A stretch of 18,668 nt of DNA from Caryophanales bacterium UBA4869. Its GTDB lineage: Bacteria; Bacillota_I; Bacilli_A; RFN20; CAG-288. The notes under the pieces were generated by a model. It worked only from the letters and a program-made list of their open reading frames with translations. It had not been told where the DNA came from and searched no databases. The position numbers were made by a program, and so were the translations under genes. The number at the start of each line of letters is the position of its first letter. Position 1 is the first letter of the stretch. The stretch covers positions 17,431-36,098 of the forward strand of contig DHDT01000016.1 in assembly GCA_002399505.1 (NCBI GenBank), in the 5' to 3' direction. Positions 1-6,932 of this stretch are shown one piece after another.

Positions 1-1080
1 AACCCGCCAGTTGACCTTCTTGGCGCCTTTAGTGAGACCGACACCGATAATGGAGCAGGTCTTGACTTGACTGGTCGATACCGGCCAGCCGCATAAAGAA
101 GAGAGAATCAAGGCAAAAAAGGCCGATAAATCAGTGGCAAAGCCCTGATACGGTTCTAAGTCAACCATACCCATGCCGACTTTTTTGATAATACGGTAAC
201 CGCCGATTGAGGTTCCAAGACCCATGACGATAGCGACTAAGAAGGGCAGCCAGAGGAAGTTAGGATTATGAAGGAAATCCATGATGAAACCGGCAGAATT
301 AGGGTCAGCGAGAACAGTTCCGCCGCCATAGGCGACAGTCCCTAGATACAAAGCCAGATAGATGATGCCGACAAACTTGAGACCATCCTGGGCGCCATGA
401 GCAAAGGCCATGCCGGCAGCGGATGATATCTGAGCCCATTTAAAGAAAAGAGTAGTCTTTCCGCGGACCATCTTCTTGCAGATGACTTCGATAATCTTCG
501 TCACTAAGAATCCAAGTCCTAAGCCACAGACTCCCGATACGACAAATCCTAAGCCAACTGAAGACCAGGAATCTCCGGAAGGGGAAACATCGAATCCCTT
601 GACCATCATGGCAAAGCAGGCACCGGTAAGACCGGCGATAAGGGCGTGGGATTCCGAAGAAGGAAGACCAAAGGCCCAAGCTAAGATTCCCCAGGCTACA
701 ACGCCTATCATGCCGGCTGATAGACCGACCAGGGCATTTTGGGCATTGGTGGAGGCATTGGCACCGGTGAATTCGCCGAAATTGACTAAACCGGCAATGG
801 ATTCGGCAACACCAGCTGCCAGAAGAGAAAAGGTCAAGACACCTATCAAATTAAAAACAGCGGCCATGGCGATGGCTTTCTTGGGTGCTATTGCTCTAGT
901 AGAGATGCAAGTAGCTACCGCATTAGGCGCATCGGTCCAGCCGTTGATAAAGACAACGCCAAGAGCCAAAATAATCGTAATTACAATCAGTGGGCTTTGT
1001 CCCAGGAGCTGAAAAAACTGAGATATAGACACTGATCCCGATGTTTGATCGGCAAGTATCATAACAAGATCAGTGTTCAT
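1..1080 (-). CDS. pit: PiT-family inorganic phosphate transporter (partial, C-terminus missing)
   Basis: Integral membrane phosphate permease of the PiT/PHO4 family, which imports phosphate (often as a metal-phosphate) driven by an ion gradient. The 360 codons read without interruption from ATG 1078-1080 to the window edge. The start is preceded by a purine-rich GAGGAAAA, a modest ribosome site. The two inverted family repeats are visible: GWTDAPNA near residue 46 and AHGAQDGLKFVG in the middle. The GAQDG form is, from memory, common in Firmicutes PiT proteins. A later PVSTSQV segment matches the conserved serine/threonine motif of the second repeat. Many hydrophobic segments rich in Gly and Ala are present. 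Family members are usually somewhat longer than the part seen here, so only the end is missing. A PhoU-like partner is often adjacent, but the downstream side lies outside the window. Confidence 0.93.
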   Translation of the reverse strand, partial: MNTDLVMILADQTSGSVSISQFFQLLGQSPLIVITIILALGVVFINGWTDAPNAVATCISTRAIAPKKAIAMAAVFNLIGVLTFSLLAAGVAESIAGLVNFGEFTGANASTNAQNALVGLSAGMIGVVAWGILAWAFGLPSSESHALIAGLTGACFAMMVKGFDVSPSGDSWSSVGLGFVVSGVCGLGLGFLVTKIIEVICKKMVRGKTTLFFKWAQISSAAGMAFAHGAQDGLKFVGIIYLALYLGTVAYGGGTVLADPNSAGFIMDFLHNPNFLWLPFLVAIVMGLGTSIGGYRIIKKVGMGMVDLEPYQGFATDLSAFFALILSSLCGWPVSTSQVKTCSIIGVGLTKGAKKVNWRV

Positions 1081-1253
1081 TTGTTTTCCTCGTTAAACGT
1101 AATACTAGAAAAAGATACTATATAAATATATCAAAAAGATAGTTTTTTTAAAAGATTTCTCTTACTTTTCAGCGTAAGCTTGTACTCATATATCGCAGCC
1201 AGGAATAATAGAGAAGGGAAAAACAGCTGCTTTCCTTATTATATATCTATATA

Positions 1254-2225
1254 TTATTGGTAATTATTAAGGCCCTGAGAATAGAAAAGCTTGAAAGTAC
1301 TTCTCAGTTTTTCCGGTTTGATAACCTCAGCTTCACTGCCAAACCTGGTGAAATAATGAATGAGCTGATAAAAAGGAGCGATGAAGAAATATCTGTTTCC
1401 TTCTACTTTATAGGGTTCAGGACGGTTGTGCCAGATATTCCTGAAGGATTTTTCACCGGCTTTATTCAAGACGATCTCAGCATTGACAATCTCACCTTTT
1501 CCGTATTCGATAGCCGAAGAGGAAACCTTCTGAAGTTCTTTTTTCTGAGTAGGAGTAAATTCAAAGCTGTGGTTAGTCAAAGTCAATCCTACTACCTTAT
1601 ATAGATGAATAGATAAAATAGATTTTCCTCCCAGGAGTCCAATAACATAGATGAAGTTCTCCTCTTTGGTCGTCTTCATCTCATAAGGATAGAAATCGAC
1701 ATTTTCCTTATTGAAACGAATCTTTAACACCTTCTTCTTTTGAATGGCCTCATTGATGAAGTTGACTTCTCTGGTAAAGATCACTGCTTCTCTTTCCGAT
1801 TGATTCAAACGAAGATAATTGTGAAAGAGAGTACGAAAATAATTAGATATCGACTGATTCTGAAGCAGGTTTACTTCAATGTAGTTGAAGATATCCACAT
1901 TCTCCTTGTTGGGGCGGAAGGAGATTGAACAGTCCCGGTTCATACTGATAATGCTGTCGCGAGGCGGATTCAAGGCGATTGAGAGAATAGAATCCTTTAA
2001 GTCATTGACATCACCCTTGATGTTGTTTTTCAGCTGCTGATCCAAAAGAGAAGAAATCAATTCATTCCTGTTTTCATCATCTTTGTAATAATTGCAGACA
2101 AGCTGATTGATGAATTGATTTCTTTTGGGATCGCCGTTTTCTTTTACATACCCAAAAGAATTCATGTCATTCATGAGAGAGTAATAGTCTCTGTAAGATA
2201 GGTTTACTTTGATTTTATCTTCCAT
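1254..2225 (-). CDS. WYL-domain regulator with ribbon-helix-helix-like N-terminus
   Basis: A 323-residue probable transcription factor. Residues about 3-50 look like a ribbon-helix-helix DNA-binding unit: a short strand (KIKVNLS), then two helices, the second ending in NQFINQLVCNYY. Residues about 155-225 form a WYL domain (FINEAIQKKKVLKIRF, YPYEMK, ENFIYVIGL, then an IHLYKVVGL strand). The last about 80 residues resemble the WCX C-terminal extension. WYL domains are thought to bind nucleic-acid or nucleotide ligands and to control DNA-damage, phage-defence and CRISPR-linked genes; the ligand here is unknown. It is divergent from rtcB across 191 bp that holds dyads and repeats, so autoregulation and control of rtcB are likely, but this is inference from position. 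The start has a GAGGTG ribosome site a few bases upstream. The gene is followed after 173 bp by the co-oriented phosphate transporter; I see no strong terminator between them. Confidence 0.82.
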   Translation of the reverse strand: MEDKIKVNLSYRDYYSLMNDMNSFGYVKENGDPKRNQFINQLVCNYYKDDENRNELISSLLDQQLKNNIKGDVNDLKDSILSIALNPPRDSIISMNRDCSISFRPNKENVDIFNYIEVNLLQNQSISNYFRTLFHNYLRLNQSEREAVIFTREVNFINEAIQKKKVLKIRFNKENVDFYPYEMKTTKEENFIYVIGLLGGKSILSIHLYKVVGLTLTNHSFEFTPTQKKELQKVSSSAIEYGKGEIVNAEIVLNKAGEKSFRNIWHNRPEPYKVEGNRYFFIAPFYQLIHYFTRFGSEAEVIKPEKLRSTFKLFYSQGLNNYQ

Positions 2226-2238
2226 TTTTGCACCTCAA

Positions 2239-2255
2239 GTTCCTAATTAAGGAAC
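2239..2255. promoter_or_regulatory. Inverted repeat and GGAACAC repeats upstream of the WYL gene
   Basis: GTTCCT-AATTA-AGGAAC is a perfect 6-bp dyad 14 bp upstream of the WYL start codon. The right arm continues as GGAACAC (2251-2257), and the same heptamer recurs at 2306-2312; a related GAACA lies at 2295-2299. On the minus strand a -10-like TATTAT (2268-2273) would place the WYL transcript start close to this dyad, a typical place for an autoregulatory operator. The -35 for that promoter is poor. The assignment as an operator is inference. Confidence 0.45.
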
Positions 2256-2334
2256 ACAATTTAATTTATAATACCATAAAACTACCTATTTATAGAACAT
2301 TTTATGGAACACTAATAATTTATTATCTGTCCCT

Positions 2335-2388
2335 ACGATATCATTTCAAGACTCACTTATAATGAAATTGCAGAAGAAAAGATATCGT
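2335..2388 (+). promoter_or_regulatory. Probable rtcB promoter with nested inverted repeats
   Basis: A perfect TATAAT sits at 2358-2363, about 54 bp before the rtcB start. No recognisable TTGACA lies 16-18 bp upstream, which suggests a need for an activator. The -10 is enclosed by two nested dyads: ACGATATC (2335-2342) with GATATCGT (2381-2388), and directly inside it ATTTCA (2343-2348) with TGAAAT (2363-2368). I see no sigma-54 type -24/-12 element, unlike the E. coli rtcBA promoter. The regulator that binds is unknown; the divergent WYL protein is the obvious candidate. Confidence 0.45.
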
Positions 2389-2416
2389 GCGACATCAGTT
2401 CAAAGGAGGAAGGCAT

Positions 2417-3601
2417 ATGTCCAATGTTAAAATATATGCAAAAACGATTGAAGACGAAGCAAGAAAACAGATTGAGGACTTAGCAAGTCTTGCAGCTTTC
2501 AGCTCCTCCGTCATCAGAATCATGCCTGACTGCCATTCGGGAAAAGGCTGTGTCATCGGATTTACTGCCGACTTAGGAGACAAAACGATTCCCAATATCG
2601 TCGGCGTCGATATCGGATGCGGAATGCTGGCAACAAAAATCGACTGCTCCAATCCTGACTTGGAAAAACTAGATCAGATCATCAAAACCAATATTCCCTC
2701 CGGCATGGATGTCAACGAACAAGTCAGAAAAGAATTTGATACAAGCTCAATACGCTGTCTTTCAAAAATCAATAACAGGAAAAACAGAATTCCCCGTTCC
2801 TTAGGTACTTTAGGAGGTGGCAACCATTTTATCGAATTAGATAAATCGGAAGACGGCTCCGTCTATCTTGTCGTCCACACAGGTTCAAGAAACCTTGGAA
2901 AGCAGATAGCGGAAATCTATCAGTATCAAGCCATTGAGGATCTTTCCAATTCTGAAAAAGAACGAAATGAAATTGAGAGTATGATCAAGACTTTGAAAGA
3001 GGAGGAAAGAGGCATAGAAATACCAAACGCCATCAAGGAAATAAAGAATTACTACGCCAAACAGCCAGTTATCCCCAATGATTTCTGTTACCTAGAAGGA
3101 AAGCACCGCGAAGACTATCTTTTCGATATGAGACTGGCTCAGGAATGGGCCAAGGCAAACCGCCTTCTTATAACCGACACCATTCTTGACAAGATGGGCT
3201 GGAATAAAGTCGATCAATTTGAATCCGTCCACAATTACATCGATGACAAGGATATGGTAAGAAAAGGTGCGATATCGGCCTTTAAGGGAGAGAAATTAAT
3301 AATCCCTCTCAATATGAGAGACGGAACCATCATCGGCATCGGAAAGGGAAACAAGGATTGGAACTATTCCGCACCTCATGGTGTGGGAAGGAAATACTCT
3401 CGCTCCGTGGCTAAGAAAACTCTTAGTCTTGAAGAATTCCAAGAAGAGATGAAAGGCATCTATACCACCACCGCCAATATCAGCACAATCGATGAAGCCC
3501 CGATGGCTTATAAGAACTCCAACGAGATACTAGAAGCCATCAAGCCGACTGTCGAAGTGGAGACTGTCATCAAGCCCATCTACAATTTCAAAGCCGCATA
3601 A
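2417..3601 (+). CDS. rtcB: RNA-splicing ligase RtcB
   Basis: GTP- and Mn-dependent RNA ligase that joins 2',3'-cyclic phosphate or 3'-phosphate ends to 5'-OH ends through a guanylylated histidine. It serves RNA repair or tRNA splicing in the cytoplasm. The protein is 394 residues from the ATG at 2417, chosen because AAAGGAGG lies 7 bases upstream. An in-frame ATG at 2387 would add ten residues but has no ribosome site. Family landmarks are all present: DCHSGKG (38-44), GVDIGCGM with metal ligands D65 and C68, GTLGGGNHF with N136/H137, HTGSR with H154, H272 in VHNYI, and the nucleotidyl-transfer histidine H321 in APHGVGR. Length fits the roughly 400-residue bacterial form. No rtcA, archease or prfH gene is beside it. 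It is transcribed alone, ends at a strong terminator, and faces away from a WYL regulator. Confidence 0.95.
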   Translation: MSNVKIYAKTIEDEARKQIEDLASLAAFSSSVIRIMPDCHSGKGCVIGFTADLGDKTIPNIVGVDIGCGMLATKIDCSNPDLEKLDQIIKTNIPSGMDVNEQVRKEFDTSSIRCLSKINNRKNRIPRSLGTLGGGNHFIELDKSEDGSVYLVVHTGSRNLGKQIAEIYQYQAIEDLSNSEKERNEIESMIKTLKEEERGIEIPNAIKEIKNYYAKQPVIPNDFCYLEGKHREDYLFDMRLAQEWAKANRLLITDTILDKMGWNKVDQFESVHNYIDDKDMVRKGAISAFKGEKLIIPLNMRDGTIIGIGKGNKDWNYSAPHGVGRKYSRSVAKKTLSLEEFQEEMKGIYTTTANISTIDEAPMAYKNSNEILEAIKPTVEVETVIKPIYNFKAA

Positions 3602-3604
3602 CTG

Positions 3605-3636
3605 AAAATAGGCAGAGAGGGAACTCTGCCTATTTT
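3605..3636. terminator. Bidirectional intrinsic terminator between rtcB and the lipoprotein gene
   Basis: A perfect 13-bp stem, AAAATAGGCAGAG (3605-3617) with CTCTGCCTATTTT (3624-3636), and a 6-base loop. The rtcB side runs into a U tract immediately after rtcB. On the opposite strand the stem also ends in TATTTT, so it can serve the convergent lipoprotein gene ending at 3640. Confidence 0.92.
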
Positions 3637-3639
3637 TCT

Positions 3640-5616
3640 CTATGGTCTGTTACCGCCGCCTCCGCCGCCGGGATTGCCCCCGCCTTGCTGCTGGCCGACA
3701 ATTGTAACCTTGCTACTTATTGTAAACGAATAAGAATAAGAACCGGCTGTTATCTTATAGGTAGAGCCGTTTTTCAAATCGGCAGAAGAGATGACAGCAC
3801 TTTGATAAGCCTTAGCAGAAGTATATTTGATGACTTCATTGTCAGAGCTATCGGTGATGGTAACTGCAGTGTTTGCGCTCAAAGATGATGGGAATCCGGC
3901 TGACACTGAATACTGAGCAGAACTCGTGCCTGGTGCTTCGACCATGCCAGAGGCGCCTACTGCTACTAAAGTACCGCCGTCCATTTTGAATCCGCCGTTT
4001 GTATCTAGGGCACCATTGTTGGAGCTTGTCGGTCCATCGATATAGACAGTTCCGCCAGTCATGGACATCGTGCCATTTGAGTCTAAGCCATCACCCTGGG
4101 CGTTGACTTTGACAGTACCGCCGGTAATGAGAATGTAGAGATTGGAATTGTTCTGCTGAGAATCGGATCCATCAGAGGCATTGAAGCCGTCATCCGAAGA
4201 GACAACGGATACAAAGCCGCCGTCGATGAAGATCTTCTGAGCTTCCACGCCTTCATAACAGTTGGTGGCATAGATAGAGGAACCATCATCGACATAGATG
4301 CTGTTATCGGCATGATAGGCGTCTTCGTTAGCTTCGACAGTCACCTTTGAATGTATAGCCGTTCCATCAGATGCCGTTGCTCCTTGAAATATCAGAGAGC
4401 CAGAGGCATTGAAGGCATCGTCTTTGGCAGAGCAGGTGATAGTGCATCCTTCAACCAAGATGGTTCCGTACATATCATTGGCCGTTACAGTCGATCCTAC
4501 TTCAAGTCCGCCTGATTTTATACACTGATCACTTGATTCAGTCGAGCCGCTTTGAGTATAACCGGCCCCGGAGGTGATATCGACGGTGCTTCCAAGAAGA
4601 TAGACGAATTCATCCCCTTTGAGGACATCGCTGCCTTCATTGCTATGCAGGTCAAGAACAGAGTTTTTCACTAAGACAAAACCGACAGAATCAGTGGCAT
4701 CATCTTCGATATCTTCAAAGTCAGAATAGATGGACTTTCCGGCCACATCATCAGTACTGACACTCGCTCCATAGATGATGACACAATCATCACCCTTAAG
4801 TCCCGAGTCGGAGGAATGAGGAACATTGACAGTCGTTCCGCCTAATATTTTCAAAGCCTGACCAGCCTTGATAGCATGGGCGCCTTCAGTTTTGTCACTG
4901 CTAGCCTGATAGGAAGAAACATTCAAAGTACCGCCTCCGGTGATGACGAGATTCTTCTTGGCTTTGATCGTGGCATCAGGATTGTCGTTGACATAGGCTG
5001 CAGTTGTCTTGACAGTCGATGTCGTACCAGTCGGTATGACAATCTTCTTCGATTTCTTTCCGGTGAAGAGGATTGCGGGTCCGAAAGTACAGGTCATATC
5101 GACGTTCTTCAAAATCAGTGTGATTTTATCTGCCAAAGCCGAGGATATCTGGAAATCAGCATAAGTTCCCGCATTGACAAGATACACGCCGGCCGTATTG
5201 ATGACGACAGTCTTGTTGTCAGTCAAAGTCAGCCTTGCAGTATCGCTGACTGATATTGTGCCATCAGTAATAGAGATTGACGCATCAGCCGTGCTTTCAT
5301 CAACCGTTCCATCCTCAGCATCGTCAAGAGCGTAGTCCTCACTGACGCCGATACCAGTATGAATAGAATTGATGATAGTGTTTATGGCAGCATTAGAAGT
5401 GGTGGCATCAGGAACAGTGGCGACGTCGCCCCCGCCCCCTAAGACATCGCCGGAATAATCATCGAGAGCATCATCGCCACTGCTGACGTTGGTGATGCTA
5501 CTAGAAGAGCCGGTGGCTCCAGTTTCAACATCATCGGAATCATCTGAGGTGCCGCAGCCAGTAATGGTCAAAGCGGCTACTAGGGATAACATCCCTAGGA
5601 GAGTTCTCTTTTTCAT
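3640..5616 (-). CDS. Cthe_2159-like carbohydrate-binding beta-helix lipoprotein
   Basis: A 658-residue secreted lipoprotein. The start at 5616 is preceded by AGGAGGAG; an upstream in-frame ATG (5682) would add 22 charged residues before the signal peptide and is rejected. The signal peptide begins MKKRTLLGML and ends in the lipobox LTITGC, with C21 the lipidated residue. A low-complexity Ser/Asp/Gly linker follows. The body has many irregular repeats of the type (I/L)KxGD or FNASG or YHADN, separated by strands such as VTVEANEDA and VKVNAQGDG. This pattern fits the right-handed parallel beta-helix of the Cthe_2159 family, known for calcium and acidic-polysaccharide or cellulose binding. A compact domain near 580-635 precedes a glycine-rich tail (GGGNPGGGGGG). 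The ligand here is not shown by sequence; plant pectin or capsule are possibilities. It is monocistronic, between two terminators. Confidence 0.82.
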   Translation of the reverse strand: MKKRTLLGMLSLVAALTITGCGTSDDSDDVETGATGSSSSITNVSSGDDALDDYSGDVLGGGGDVATVPDATTSNAAINTIINSIHTGIGVSEDYALDDAEDGTVDESTADASISITDGTISVSDTARLTLTDNKTVVINTAGVYLVNAGTYADFQISSALADKITLILKNVDMTCTFGPAILFTGKKSKKIVIPTGTTSTVKTTAAYVNDNPDATIKAKKNLVITGGGTLNVSSYQASSDKTEGAHAIKAGQALKILGGTTVNVPHSSDSGLKGDDCVIIYGASVSTDDVAGKSIYSDFEDIEDDATDSVGFVLVKNSVLDLHSNEGSDVLKGDEFVYLLGSTVDITSGAGYTQSGSTESSDQCIKSGGLEVGSTVTANDMYGTILVEGCTITCSAKDDAFNASGSLIFQGATASDGTAIHSKVTVEANEDAYHADNSIYVDDGSSIYATNCYEGVEAQKIFIDGGFVSVVSSDDGFNASDGSDSQQNNSNLYILITGGTVKVNAQGDGLDSNGTMSMTGGTVYIDGPTSSNNGALDTNGGFKMDGGTLVAVGASGMVEAPGTSSAQYSVSAGFPSSLSANTAVTITDSSDNEVIKYTSAKAYQSAVISSADLKNGSTYKITAGSYSYSFTISSKVTIVGQQQGGGNPGGGGGGNRP

Positions 5617-5704
5617 CTTGTTTCTCCTCCTATCTACTTGAATTATATGTGAAGGATATTTAGATTTCTTTATTTTTTTCATACCTAAAACTGATAAAGA
5701 AAAT

Positions 5705-5731
5705 AAATATAAGGAAAACTACCTTATATTT
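5705..5731 (-). promoter_or_regulatory. 10-bp inverted repeat upstream of the lipoprotein gene
   Basis: AAATATAAGG (5705-5714) and CCTTATATTT (5722-5731) are a perfect dyad with a 7-base spacer, about 90 bp upstream of the lipoprotein start. It could be an operator or a leader hairpin. The rest of 5617-5904 is AT-rich with no gene. A minus-strand TATAAT (5642-5647) lies close to the start, but its -35 is poor. A second A/T-rich dyad (AAAAAAGT 5773-5780, ACTTTTTT 5794-5801) may just reflect composition. Confidence 0.4.
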
Positions 5732-5876
5732 CCCTTCTAATCATTCGTAAATATTCCAAAAACAGCAAATCTAAAAAAGTCCATTAAAAAAGAACTTTTT
5801 TACTTTAAGCGCATTTAAAAACAGACTAACTTTTTTTATGTTCCTTTGTAATACAGATAATACAGCTATATAGTTA

Positions 5877-5890
5877 GGAAACCGCTTACA
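5877..5890. promoter_or_regulatory. CcpA cre-like site
   Basis: GGAAACCGCTTACA matches the catabolite-responsive element consensus TGWAANCGNTNWCA at 13 of 14 positions (first T is G). It lies 261 bp upstream of the lipoprotein start and just past the end of the nucleoside importer operon. If real it more likely concerns the lipoprotein gene, implying carbon-catabolite control. Distance from the start and lack of a clear promoter nearby lower confidence. Confidence 0.35.
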
Positions 5891-5904
5891 ATCTTTTACA
5901 GAGT

Positions 5905-5937
5905 ATTAAAAAAGACCACTTATTGAAAATGGTCTTT
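5905..5937 (-). terminator. Intrinsic terminator of the nucleoside importer operon
   Basis: On the minus strand the stem AAAGACCA (5930-5937) pairs with TGGTCTTT (5911-5918) and runs into further U residues (to about 5905). It starts 9 bases past the stop of the last permease gene, so it closes the operon. Confidence 0.85.
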
Positions 5938-5946
5938 CGTTATTTG

Positions 5947-6930
5947 TCAGCGCTCTTCGCGGAAATAGGGGACACCTAGACTCTCAGGCGGCTGATTTTC
6001 TTTCTTGTGCCGTATCGAGTTGATCACTAAGACCAAAATAGTGACAAAATAAGGAATTATCTGAAGAAGTTCAGTAAGGCCGGTGAAAGGTGTGATATTA
6101 AGGATTGTCGGTAGGAAGTTCCAAGCCCAATAAAGAAGACCAAAGAGACAGGAGCCCCAAAGCAGATGAATGGAACGCCAGGTAGAGAAGATGACTAAGG
6201 CGACAGCCAGCCAGCCTATCGATTCTATATTATTGTTAGTTGACCAGAGTCCGGAAGCGAAAGTATATGTATAGGTGATTCCGGCAATGCCAGCCAGAGA
6301 ACATCCGAATATTGTCGCCAGATATCTATATCTTGTGACATCGATGCCGTTAGCATCGGCAGTAGCCGGGTTTTCGCCGACTGCCTTCAAATTCAAGCCG
6401 ATTCTGGTTTTGTTATAGAAGATATGAAGGACAACAGCCAAAATGACACCGGCGATAGTCATAAAACCATATCCGAACAACAGCTTTCCGACATAGGGAA
6501 TTGAGGAGAGATAAGGAATAGGAGTCGTAAAGACCTGATGGGCAAAAGAAGCGGTGATATCGCCGATTTTCAAAGTAGTGGAAAGGAATTTTCCAAACCC
6601 GACGCCAAAAGTCGTCAACAGAAGTCCCATGACATTCTGATTGCACTTGAAGGTGACACACATCACCGAATAGAGAAGCCCTAAGAGTCCTCCGACAATG
6701 ATTGCCGTTATCAAGGCTATCATAACAAGGAGGAAGGCATTAGGAGAGGAAGTGGAGTTGACATAGAGTAGACAGACATAGAAAGATGAGGAAGCAGAAA
6801 GATACATGATTCCCGGGACACCGAGATTGAGATGGCCGGCTTTTTCCGTCATCGCCTCGCCTAAGGAAGCATAGAGAATGATGGTGCCGAAGACGACTGC
6901 TTTGAAGATCCAGGATATAAAGGTATCCAT
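5947..6930 (-). CDS. nupQ: Nucleoside-type ABC importer, permease subunit 2
   Basis: A 327-residue membrane permease of the branched-chain-amino-acid/ribose permease superfamily, BMP-associated subgroup (B. subtilis NupQ/YufQ-like). It has about eight or nine hydrophobic segments. The N-terminal signature around residues 15-45, ending in GHLNLGVPGIMYLSA, and the central KAVGENPATADANGIDV loop are the family's hallmarks; that loop is the coupling-helix region contacting the ATPase. It forms the translocation path with the preceding permease. The start is two bases after the stop of that gene, with AAGGAGG upstream overlapping the end of the previous reading frame, so translation is coupled. 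Last gene of the operon. Confidence 0.9.
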   Translation of the reverse strand: MDTFISWIFKAVVFGTIILYASLGEAMTEKAGHLNLGVPGIMYLSASSSFYVCLLYVNSTSSPNAFLLVMIALITAIIVGGLLGLLYSVMCVTFKCNQNVMGLLLTTFGVGFGKFLSTTLKIGDITASFAHQVFTTPIPYLSSIPYVGKLLFGYGFMTIAGVILAVVLHIFYNKTRIGLNLKAVGENPATADANGIDVTRYRYLATIFGCSLAGIAGITYTYTFASGLWSTNNNIESIGWLAVALVIFSTWRSIHLLWGSCLFGLLYWAWNFLPTILNITPFTGLTELLQIIPYFVTILVLVINSIRHKKENQPPESLGVPYFREER

Positions 6931-6932
6931 AA

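Noticed and set aside
440..1012. Open frames on both strands inside the phosphate transporter region
   Set aside because: They overlap a long, uninterrupted frame with clear PiT motifs on the minus strand; their proteins are low-complexity and match nothing recognisable.
2387..2416. Upstream ATG that would lengthen RtcB by ten residues
   Set aside because: No ribosome site, and the strong AAAGGAGG would fall inside the coding region; the ATG at 2417 has ideal spacing.
4083..5253. Frames antisense or out of frame within the lipoprotein gene
   Set aside because: Shadows of a repetitive gene rich in GCC/GAT/TCC codons; no ribosome sites and no domain patterns.
5617..5682. 22-residue N-terminal extension of the lipoprotein
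   Set aside because: It would put charged residues before a clear signal peptide, and AGGAGGAG lies just upstream of the internal ATG at 5616.
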